In this document: positions 33,342-39,872 of the stretch, one piece after another | Layout of the letters: every line of letters starts with the position of its first letter | Position numbering within the stretch: position 1 is the first letter of the stretch | DNA from: Rhodocyclaceae bacterium | Lineage (GTDB): Bacteria > Pseudomonadota > Gammaproteobacteria > Burkholderiales > Rhodocyclaceae | Length of the DNA stretch: 64,000 bases | Direction: 5' to 3' | Assembly (NCBI GenBank): GCA_016791105.1 | Contig: JAEUNM010000104.1 | Coordinates: 1 to 64,000 of the forward strand | Notes under the pieces: generated by a model | What the model was told of the DNA's origin: nothing | Databases searched by the model: none | Seen by the model: the letters and a program-made list of their open reading frames with translations, nothing else | Position numbers and translations under genes: made by a program

Positions 33342-33914
33342 GTCGGCTCCATCGTGGAGTGTTTCATTTACCGGAATACCCGCCGCAATCGGGCCTCCGT
33401 GGCCACCGTGGCCTCCGTAGGGCGGATAAGCGAAGCGCAATCCGCCGTATGCAGAGATTCGGGCGCGGCGTTGCCGGCGGCGCAGCGTCGCCGGCAACGT
33501 AGCTGCATGTAAAACTTCCAACGCCCCCATACGGCGGATTGCGCCTGCGGCTTATCCGCCCTACGGACGGCTGCTCGAATTCGCGCCGCACCCGCGCCGG
33601 CAACAGCATGTCGCGGCGGCCGCCGCCCATCAGGGCGGCGAAGGCGGGTTTTATTCGTTGCGCGATAGTTTGCATGTCGGCTCCATGGTGGAGTGTTTTA
33701 TTTACCGGATACCCACCGCAACCGGGCCTCCGTGGCCTCCGTAGGGCGGATAAGCGAAGCGCAATCCGCCGTATGCAGAGATTCGAGCGACGCGTTGCCG
33801 GCGGGGGCGCCGCGTTGCCGGCGGCGCAGCGTCGCCGGCAACCTGGCTGCATGTGCAACTTCCAACGCCCCCATACGGCGGATTGCGCCTGCGGCTTATC
33901 CGCCCTACGGACGG
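33237..33914. repeat. Tandem duplication (334 + 344 bp) of the cyclase gene start and upstream DNA
   Basis: Copy 1 (33237-33570) and copy 2 (33571-33914) both run from CTGCTCGAATTCGCGCCGCA to CGCCCTACGGACGG with a few substitutions and about 10 bp of indels. Each contains the first 35 codons of the cyclase gene, its ribosome-binding site, a CGTAGGGCGGATAAGCG palindrome (33416-33451; 33740-33775), a GTTGCCGGCG...CGCCGGCAAC hairpin and the first palindrome in inverse orientation (33528-33566; 33872-33910). Confidence 0.9.
33571..33675 (-). pseudogene. Duplicated 5' fragment of the adenylate cyclase gene
   Basis: ATG at 33675 with GGAGCCGAC before it encodes MQTIAQRIKPAFAALMGGGR and on to RREFEQ, nearly the same as the first 35 residues of the full cyclase at 33341. 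It then runs into repeat DNA at 33570 where the two copies join. It lacks all membrane and catalytic parts. It keeps a translation start, so a short aberrant peptide is possible. Confidence 0.85.
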
Positions 33915-33922
33915 CACGCGCT

Positions 33923-34213
33923 TCACGTCTCGTCGCCGGTCTTTAGTTTTCCGCCCACGATTTTGTCGCAGGTGCCGGCCGGCAGCATGATCCATTCTTC
34001 CTCGCCGCCGTCGTCGCGCGCCTGCCCGGCGCAGGCGTGGTGGCTGGTACCGCAGTCGTTCTTCGCGGCCCGCACCACGCCGTAACAGCGCTCGCGGTCC
34101 AGCGTGAAATTACGCTGCGAGCCGGGCAGTACGTGGGTGTATTGACTGACGGCGAGCAGGCTCAGGCCAACTGCGCTGCCAAGGGCGAGGACATTGCCGA
34201 GCGTGCGTCCCAT
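33923..34213 (-). CDS. DUF2282 (bufferin-type, BufA1-like) small membrane protein
   Basis: 96 aa from ATG 34213 ([20 protein letters not shown]). One N-terminal hydrophobic segment (about 5-23) is a signal or anchor without a clear cleavage site. The DUF2282 core follows, with four Cys at 43, 54, 61 and 82: [21 protein letters not shown] and [12 protein letters not shown]. Spacing C-x10-C-x6-C-x20-C is identical to the homologue at 38884-39150. DUF2282 proteins are precursors of bufferins, copper-sequestering RiPPs matured by DUF692 (MNIO) enzymes. No DUF692 or DUF2063 gene is in the window. The start lies 51 nt inside the end of the acetoacetate decarboxylase gene. Confidence 0.8.
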   Translation of the reverse strand: MGRTLGNVLALGSAVGLSLLAVSQYTHVLPGSQRNFTLDRERCYGVVRAAKNDCGTSHHACAGQARDDGGEEEWIMLPAGTCDKIVGGKLKTGDET

Positions 34214-34986
34214 AGCGGCTCCTTCAGATAGTCGTACAGCACGCGGCCGTAAGGCAGCGTGAGATCGGCGACGAAATGCGTGCCGCCGACCACGCGGCGT
34301 ACCGGCAGATCGGCCACCGGCGCATTCACGTGCGGTATCAGGTGCAGCCGCGCCGGGCTTTCCCAGGCGCCTTTGACCTGCACGTCCGTCAGGTTGTAGG
34401 CCACCAGTTGCGCGATGGCCGGGCTGCCGTCCACATCCGGGATGATTTTCAAGTTCACCTGAGTTTTGGTCAGTTTGCGGATGAACGGCGTCACATCGCA
34501 CATCTGGCTGCCGTGATGGGCGCAGATGGCGTTTTCGTGTTTGTAGGCCATGCTCGCTACAGCCACAAGCTGGTCCCCGTATTCGAGCCGGCCGGCCAGG
34601 GTGTCGCGATTCACCTTGAGCGATACGTCGGCCAGTTTTTTCGGGAAGCCCCAAATTTCGCGCCCGCCGGAAATGGGCGGTTCGCAGTCCAGGTACATTT
34701 GCGCCACGAAATTGACCGATTCGCCTTTGTAAGTGCAGGGAATCACGATGCCGGATTCGGTATAGTCGCCAAAACCGGTCGAATCCGGCATGCGGATAAA
34801 TTCGTACAGCACGGTATTGGAGCCGTCCGGCTGCAGTGGCTCGGGCACCGCTTCGCGTATGGCGGCCGGGTCCGATTCGTAACTGATGATCATGTATTCG
34901 CGGTTCACGAAGCGGTACGGTCCTTTCGGATAAGTCGGGCTCGCGATCGGCATCGACGCGGTCATCAGTATGTCTTCGATTTTCAT
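34162..34986 (-). CDS. adc: Acetoacetate decarboxylase
   Basis: 274 aa. It converts acetoacetate to acetone and CO2 through a Schiff base on lysine. The active-site pair K116-K117 is in [31 protein letters not shown] and [14 protein letters not shown] are family features. The C-terminal 18 residues after DYLKE extend beyond most relatives and overlap the downstream DUF2282 gene. The start ATG 34986 has AGGAGAGCA before it. It is part of the hbdH-patatin-adc run. Confidence 0.93.
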   Translation of the reverse strand: MKIEDILMTASMPIASPTYPKGPYRFVNREYMIISYESDPAAIREAVPEPLQPDGSNTVLYEFIRMPDSTGFGDYTESGIVIPCTYKGESVNFVAQMYLDCEPPISGGREIWGFPKKLADVSLKVNRDTLAGRLEYGDQLVAVASMAYKHENAICAHHGSQMCDVTPFIRKLTKTQVNLKIIPDVDGSPAIAQLVAYNLTDVQVKGAWESPARLHLIPHVNAPVADLPVRRVVGGTHFVADLTLPYGRVLYDYLKEPLWDARSAMSSPLAAQLA

Positions 34987-35017
34987 TGCTGCTCTCCTTG
35001 TTGCCTGGGGTTGGGGG

Positions 35018-36082
35018 TTATAGAAATTCGCCGCGTATATCCACGCTGGAGCGCTCGCCCACGGCGTCGAAATTCACCGCGGTCCAGCGCTGTGCTTCGC
35101 GCCGGCCGGCATCGCGCAGTTGCTGCAGGAAATCCCAGTCGGCGTTCAGTTTGCTCGACACGCCGTACTGCGCCATGGTGTCGTCGGCGCGTATCGAATG
35201 GATGTGCATGCACTTCATTTCGCCCGCCGCCACCTTGCCGCGCTCGATCAGGCTGGTGGCGAAAGCGATGGCGCGCATTTCGCGCATGAGCGAAGAATTG
35301 AAGCTCACTTCGTTCAGACGATTCAGAATTTCCGCCGCGGTGCGCGGGCAGCCGCGCCGCACGATGGGGTTGAGGTGCACGATCACCACGTCCTGCGAAT
35401 CGCAGTGATAAATGAGCGGATAGATGGCCGGGTTGCCGACATAGCCGCCGTCCCAGTAATACTCGCCTTCAATTTCCACGGCCTGAAACAGGAAGGGCAG
35501 GCAGGCGGATGCCTGTACCGCTTCCGGCGAAATGTCCTTTTCCGTGAACAGGCGCACCTTGCCGGTTTCGACGTTGGTGGCGCACAGGAATAGTCGGATC
35601 GGGCTTTCGCGCCGCAGGCGGTCAAAATCTATGTGGCGTTCGAGCAGATCGCGCAGCGGGTTGAAATTGAGCGGGTTTAACTGATAGGGCGAAAAGATGC
35701 GCGTCGCCACGTCCATCATCATGAAGAAGGGCGAGTTCTCGAGTGTGTGCACGCCCATCGCCTTGTCCCAGGGCAGAGGCTTGTACGGGCTGAACACGGC
35801 GGCGGTGTCGGCAACGCCTTTCCAGAACGCCGCCAGGGCAGCCCGCGCGCCATCCGGGCCACCTTCCAGCCAGCCCTGCGCCAGCACGGTGGCATTCATG
35901 GCGCCGGCGCTGGTGGCGCTCACGCCGTCGAAACTGAAGCGGCCGTCTTCGATCAGATGGTCCAGCACGCCCCAGGCATAAGCGCCGTGGGCACCACCGC
36001 CCTGCAGAGCCAGGTTGATAGGTTTGACGCGCATGTCCGCCGCCTTGGCAGAGCCGGTTTTTGATTTCACGGTGGTATCCAC
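35018..36082 (-). CDS. Patatin-like phospholipase
   Basis: 354 aa from GTG 36082 (read MDTTVKSKTGSAKAADMRVK), chosen because CTGGAGA lies 7 nt upstream; ATG 36022 is an alternative. The Ser-Asp dyad is recognisable: oxyanion loop QGGGAHGAYAWG (27-38), nucleophile S58 in SATSAGAM (the GxSxG box has Ala at its first position) and the Asp in EYYWDGGYVGNP. Patatins of this group in 3-hydroxybutyrate operons are suspected PHB-depolymerase-like or lipid hydrolases; that role is inference. The gap after hbdH is 17 bp. Confidence 0.88.
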   Translation of the reverse strand: MDTTVKSKTGSAKAADMRVKPINLALQGGGAHGAYAWGVLDHLIEDGRFSFDGVSATSAGAMNATVLAQGWLEGGPDGARAALAAFWKGVADTAAVFSPYKPLPWDKAMGVHTLENSPFFMMMDVATRIFSPYQLNPLNFNPLRDLLERHIDFDRLRRESPIRLFLCATNVETGKVRLFTEKDISPEAVQASACLPFLFQAVEIEGEYYWDGGYVGNPAIYPLIYHCDSQDVVIVHLNPIVRRGCPRTAAEILNRLNEVSFNSSLMREMRAIAFATSLIERGKVAAGEMKCMHIHSIRADDTMAQYGVSSKLNADWDFLQQLRDAGRREAQRWTAVNFDAVGERSSVDIRGEFL

Positions 36083-36099
36083 GGTGGGTCTCCAGGGGT

Positions 36100-36882
36100 T
36101 TAGTGCTGCGTCCAGCCGCCGTCCATGGCCAGCGCGGTGGCGGTCATCGAGGCACCCATGTCGGAGGCGAGGAATATCGCCAGCGCGGCCAGTTCTTCCA
36201 CTTGCACGAATTCCTTGCGCGCCTGGCCTTTCAGCAGCACGTTGCGTACCACCTGTTCGGGTGGAATGTTGTGTACACGCGCCTGATCGGCGATCTGCTT
36301 TTCCACCAGCGGCGTTTTGACATAGCCGGGGCAAATGGTGTTGGCGGTGATGCCGAATTCCGCCAGTTCGATCGCCACAGTTTTGGATAGACCGATCATG
36401 CCGTGTTTGGCGGCCACGTAAGCGGCCTTGAACGGGCTGGCGGTCAGTCCGTGCGCCGAGGCCACATTGATGATGCGGCCGTGGCGGCGCGCCTTCATGC
36501 CGGGCACGACGGCCTTGATGAGGTGGAAAGCCGAGGACAGATTGATGGCCAGAATGGCATCCCACTTCGCGTCCGGAAATTCTTCCACCGGCGCCACGTG
36601 CTGGATGCCGGCGTTATTGACGATCACGTCCACCTGGCCGAACTGTTGTTCGGCGTGGCGCGCCATGTCGCGAATCTGCTCGGGCTGGCTCATGTCGGCG
36701 GCGGAATAGCGCACCTTGACGCCAAATTCCTGTTCCATCGCGTAGCGCAGGGTGTCGATCTGGTCGGCGTCGCCGAAACCATTGAGCATCACATTGGCGC
36801 CCTGCGCGGCAAACGCGCGTGCGATGCCCAGACCGATGCCGCTGGTGGAGCCGGTGACGATGACGGATTTACCTTTTAACAT
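36100..36882 (-). CDS. bdhA: 3-hydroxybutyrate dehydrogenase
   Basis: 260 aa. An SDR enzyme oxidising D-3-hydroxybutyrate to acetoacetate with NAD. The cofactor loop TGSTSGIG is at 10-17, NNAGIQHV at 89-96, and the catalytic S142, Y155 and K159 are in VASAHGLTASPFKAAYVAAKHG. The NAGIQHVAPVEEFP and PGYVKTPLVEKQI segments are diagnostic for BdhA rather than other SDRs. AGGAGAGCAACA precedes the ATG. Acetoacetate produced here would feed Adc two genes downstream. Confidence 0.95.
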   Translation of the reverse strand: MLKGKSVIVTGSTSGIGLGIARAFAAQGANVMLNGFGDADQIDTLRYAMEQEFGVKVRYSAADMSQPEQIRDMARHAEQQFGQVDVIVNNAGIQHVAPVEEFPDAKWDAILAINLSSAFHLIKAVVPGMKARRHGRIINVASAHGLTASPFKAAYVAAKHGMIGLSKTVAIELAEFGITANTICPGYVKTPLVEKQIADQARVHNIPPEQVVRNVLLKGQARKEFVQVEELAALAIFLASDMGASMTATALAMDGGWTQH

Positions 36883-36944
36883 TGTTGCTCTCCTGTTTTG
36901 GTTTTGCGGGGTGGGTCACTTCAACGCGGCCTGCTTGCCCGGTT

Positions 36945-38270
36945 TTAGTGAATGCGGCGGCGCAGCCCGGCACCGGCGGTAAGCGGAACGGCATGGGCCG
37001 GGTCGTCCGCTTCGCTGGTGCGCGTGAAGCGCAAATGGGTAATGTCGGTGCTGAAGAACATGCTCCAGGTCCACTCGACGAAGATGCGCAACTTGCGGCC
37101 CAGTGTGGGCATGCGCATCAGATAGAAAGCACGCCACAGCAGCCAGGCCGGCAGGCCCGACAGGCGCAGGCCATATACCTGGGCGACGCCTTTCATGTGG
37201 CCGGTGGTGGCCATCTGGCCCTTGGCGGTGTGCCAGAACGGCTGCGTGTCGCGGCCGAGGATGACGGCGGATAAGTTGCGTGCCAGTTGTTCCGCCTCGG
37301 CCACCGCAAATTGTGCCGTGGGCGGCGCAAACTGGCCGTCCACGGCATTGCGTATGAGCGCGCAATCGCCCACCGCCCACAGGTTTTGCATGCCGGCCAC
37401 GCGCATGTCGGCTTCGGTTTCGAGCTTGCCGCGCTGGGTGGGCAGGCCGAGCGCCGCCACCAGCGGATTCGGGCGCGTGCCTATGGTGCAGATGACGGTG
37501 GCGCCGTCTATGTATTCGCCGTCGTTGAGCGTCACGCCGCCGCCATCGACCTTGGCGGCGCGGGATTTCAGGCGCACCGCGATGCCGCGCTTGCTCATCG
37601 ACGCGGCGGCCGAACGGCCCAGGCATTCCGGCAATTCGGGCAGCAGGCGTTCGCCGTCCTGCAGGATGCTTACCTGCAATTCTTCACGACTGACGCGCGG
37701 ATAATAGCGCAGCGCGCTTTTCAGAAAATCGGCCAGTTCGCCGGCCACTTCCACGCCGGAAAAGCCGCCGCCTATCACGATGAAGTGGCCTAGACGGCGG
37801 CGCAGCGCGGGGTCGGTTTCAAGTTCTATCTGTGCCACACGCTGCAGCACGCGATTGCGTATGAACATGGCGTCGCCGACCAATTTGAGCGGCAGCGCGT
37901 GCTGTTCCATGCCCGGCACCAGCGCCAGATTGGCGCGCGTGCCGAAGGCGAAAATCAGGTGTTCGTAGGGAATGTCGGCCGGGCCGGCCAGCGTGCTGCC
38001 GTGCACGATGCGGTGCTCCAGATCGATGCCGGTCACGGTCGCCATGATGAAACGGGTTTTGTCTATCATCTGGCGGATGGGCGCGATCACCTGTTCCGGA
38101 AAAATCGAGGCGCCCACCACTTCGGCCAGCATGGGGTTGAAGGTGGTATAGCTCTCCTGGCTGACCAGAATGACGCGGTAGGGCTCGCGCACGCGGCGCT
38201 CCAGCGCCTGCGCCAGCGTGGTGCCGGCAAATCCGCCGCCTATGATCACGATGTTTTTTGTGTCGTTCAT
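36945..38270 (-). CDS. ndh: Type II NADH dehydrogenase (NDH-2)
   Basis: 441 aa. A single-subunit flavoprotein passing electrons from NADH to quinone without proton pumping. There are two Rossmann motifs: VIIGGGFAGTTLAQAL for FAD and FIVIGGGFSGVEVAGELADF for NADH. AVGDCALI near the FAD and the C-terminal amphipathic region (about 370-415: LPAWLLWRAFYLMRMPTLGR) are as expected for membrane attachment. It follows DoxX and precedes bdhA by 62 bp, so it is well placed to reoxidise NADH from 3-hydroxybutyrate. The conserved quinone-site AQxA signature is present as PTAQFAVAEA. Confidence 0.9.
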   Translation of the reverse strand: MNDTKNIVIIGGGFAGTTLAQALERRVREPYRVILVSQESYTTFNPMLAEVVGASIFPEQVIAPIRQMIDKTRFIMATVTGIDLEHRIVHGSTLAGPADIPYEHLIFAFGTRANLALVPGMEQHALPLKLVGDAMFIRNRVLQRVAQIELETDPALRRRLGHFIVIGGGFSGVEVAGELADFLKSALRYYPRVSREELQVSILQDGERLLPELPECLGRSAAASMSKRGIAVRLKSRAAKVDGGGVTLNDGEYIDGATVICTIGTRPNPLVAALGLPTQRGKLETEADMRVAGMQNLWAVGDCALIRNAVDGQFAPPTAQFAVAEAEQLARNLSAVILGRDTQPFWHTAKGQMATTGHMKGVAQVYGLRLSGLPAWLLWRAFYLMRMPTLGRKLRIFVEWTWSMFFSTDITHLRFTRTSEADDPAHAVPLTAGAGLRRRIH

Positions 38271-38329
38271 GTTGCTGCTCCTCGTTCGGCGGTCCGGGCG
38301 CGGGGTGGCGTCCGGACCTTTTGGGCGGC

Positions 38330-38824
38330 TCAGGTGCGCTTGGCGAAAGCGCGGGCAATCAGATGGTCCAGCGACAGTTTGCCGGGGCCGTGGACGACCA
38401 TCACCAGCATGAATAGTCCCCAGTACTGGTGCTGCATCAGTCCCACTTCGCCGAGGTCCGGATACGAAATAACGGCCACTATGTTGAACACGAATAGTGC
38501 CGCGGCGGCGAAGCGCGTAGCCAGGCCCAGGGTCAGAAACACCGGCAGGGATAGTTCTGCCGCCGTGCCGAGCAGGGCCGCGATGGCGGGCGGCAGCAAG
38601 GGCACGGAATATTCGTTTTCGAACAGCGCGATGGTGCTATCCCAGCTCGCGATCTTGGTCAGGCCGGAGCGGAAAAACACGTAGGCGACCAGCAGGCGGA
38701 TGGCCACATCCACCAGCGGCGAGAGGTAGCGCGTTTGTTCGATGACGCCGCGCACGACGGCATGGATGCGGTCCAGCGCGCCGCGGCGCGCGGGGGTGCG
38801 AGTGGTCTGAAATGCGTATTCCAT
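38330..38824 (-). CDS. DoxX-family membrane protein
   Basis: 164 aa with four predicted membrane helices. The DoxX signature lies in RLLVAYVFFRSGLTKIASWD (about 43-62). FENEYSVPLLPP, ALLGTAAELSLPVFLTLGL and HQYWGLFMLVMVVHGPGKLSLDH complete the family pattern. In many proteobacteria a DoxX gene closes the DUF2282-DUF692-DUF2063 bufferin operon; here it directly follows the DUF2282 gene (59-bp gap) with the two middle genes missing. The function is unknown, possibly redox-related. Confidence 0.9.
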   Translation of the reverse strand: MEYAFQTTRTPARRGALDRIHAVVRGVIEQTRYLSPLVDVAIRLLVAYVFFRSGLTKIASWDSTIALFENEYSVPLLPPAIAALLGTAAELSLPVFLTLGLATRFAAAALFVFNIVAVISYPDLGEVGLMQHQYWGLFMLVMVVHGPGKLSLDHLIARAFAKRT

Positions 38825-38883
38825 GATGTTCTCCTCGATTTACCGGTGCGGCCCCCGCGGGGGCCGCGGCAAGTTCGGCCTGC

Positions 38884-39150
38884 TTATTTCTTCGCGACGA
38901 CGACCTTGCCGCCGGCGATCTTTTCGCAGGTGCCCTTGGGCACGTACACCCAGGCTTCCGAATCGTTGTCGGACTTGACGGTGCCGGCGCAGGCGCTTTT
39001 GCTGGTGGCGCAGTCGTTCTTGCCGGCCTTGGCGATACCTGCGCACTTTTCGTTGTCGCCCTTTTCGGCGAGCGCGACACCGGAAGCGGACGCGAGGCCC
39101 AGAGCGATCAGACCGGCGACGGCATTGCGGATGACTTGTTGGCTGTTCAT
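38884..39150 (-). CDS. DUF2282 (bufferin-type, BufA1-like) precursor
   Basis: 88 aa from ATG 39150, with CAGGAG 8 nt upstream. A cleavable signal peptide is likely (LIALGLASASGVALA, cut near 28). The core has Cys at 36, 47, 54 and 75: EKCAGIAKAGKNDCATSK, SACAGTV and VPKGTCEKIAGGKV. It is the classical DUF2282 pattern and probably ends up in the periplasm. The bufferin family binds copper after modification of Cys by a DUF692/DUF2063 pair, which is absent nearby. It heads a seven-gene minus-strand run ending with a second homologue at 33923-34213. Confidence 0.88.
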   Translation of the reverse strand: MNSQQVIRNAVAGLIALGLASASGVALAEKGDNEKCAGIAKAGKNDCATSKSACAGTVKSDNDSEAWVYVPKGTCEKIAGGKVVVAKK

Positions 39151-39872
39151 GGCATGACTCCTGAAATAAGTGGGTTGAATTAGTGGAACAGGCTGTGTTT
39201 ATTGCCGATCCGCTGCGTATTCTGGCGACCGACTTTCACGCCCTTTTCGCGCATTTGTCACGAATTCATCACGCCGCGCGGGGCCGCTAGGGGCGCGTGC
39301 GCGCGGAGCAGGTAGTTCCCGCAGGGGACTATGGGCGATTACGCAGGACGCGCCGGGGCGGCCGCGGGTAGGGAAGGCAAAAGCACGGCGCGATGCTGCG
39401 CCGGCAATTCAGGCCATGCAGAATTCGGCCCGATGGTTTGCCCGCGGGGCCGTCAATTGGGGCGGAATGGACGCAATTGCGCCGCCTCAGTGGAGGTGTC
39501 GGGTTTCATTGCGCCAGCGCAACTGGGCAATGCGGGGTTTGTGGTCGGCAGTGCGCTAATGGCCTACACGCGCGGCGGCAGCGTGAGCGTCGCCGGGCAT
39601 GGTCCGGGCTGGCTTCATATCGCGGCGCGCTGCCGAGTCAGGTAAGTGTTCCAATGAGAACGGTAAAGTCTGCATAGGACTCCATTCAGCGCATTTAGCG
39701 GGTCCGAACAGTCGATGCGCCGTGTTCAGAGCGCGCGGTGTCGGGCGTATCCCCAGCTGCGGTTATGACGGTCGCCCCGTTCCGGCGCAACGTGTACGAC
39801 GCCCGGCGAGCCGCCGCGCACTTCGCCCTGGTCGTGCATCTGGCTGCGCTGCCCGGAACTCCTGGCGCGGCG
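39151..39872. other. 722-bp gene-free stretch upstream of the DUF2282-DoxX run
   Basis: Short open frames on the plus strand (for example 39331-39645) show no domain, no good ribosome-binding site and no conservation-like pattern. A small imperfect hairpin TAGTTCCC-GCA-GGGGACTA lies at about 39312-39330. The AT-richer part 39151-39270 is the likely promoter region of the DUF2282 gene; I could not place a clear sigma-70 or ECF promoter in it. Confidence 0.45.
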
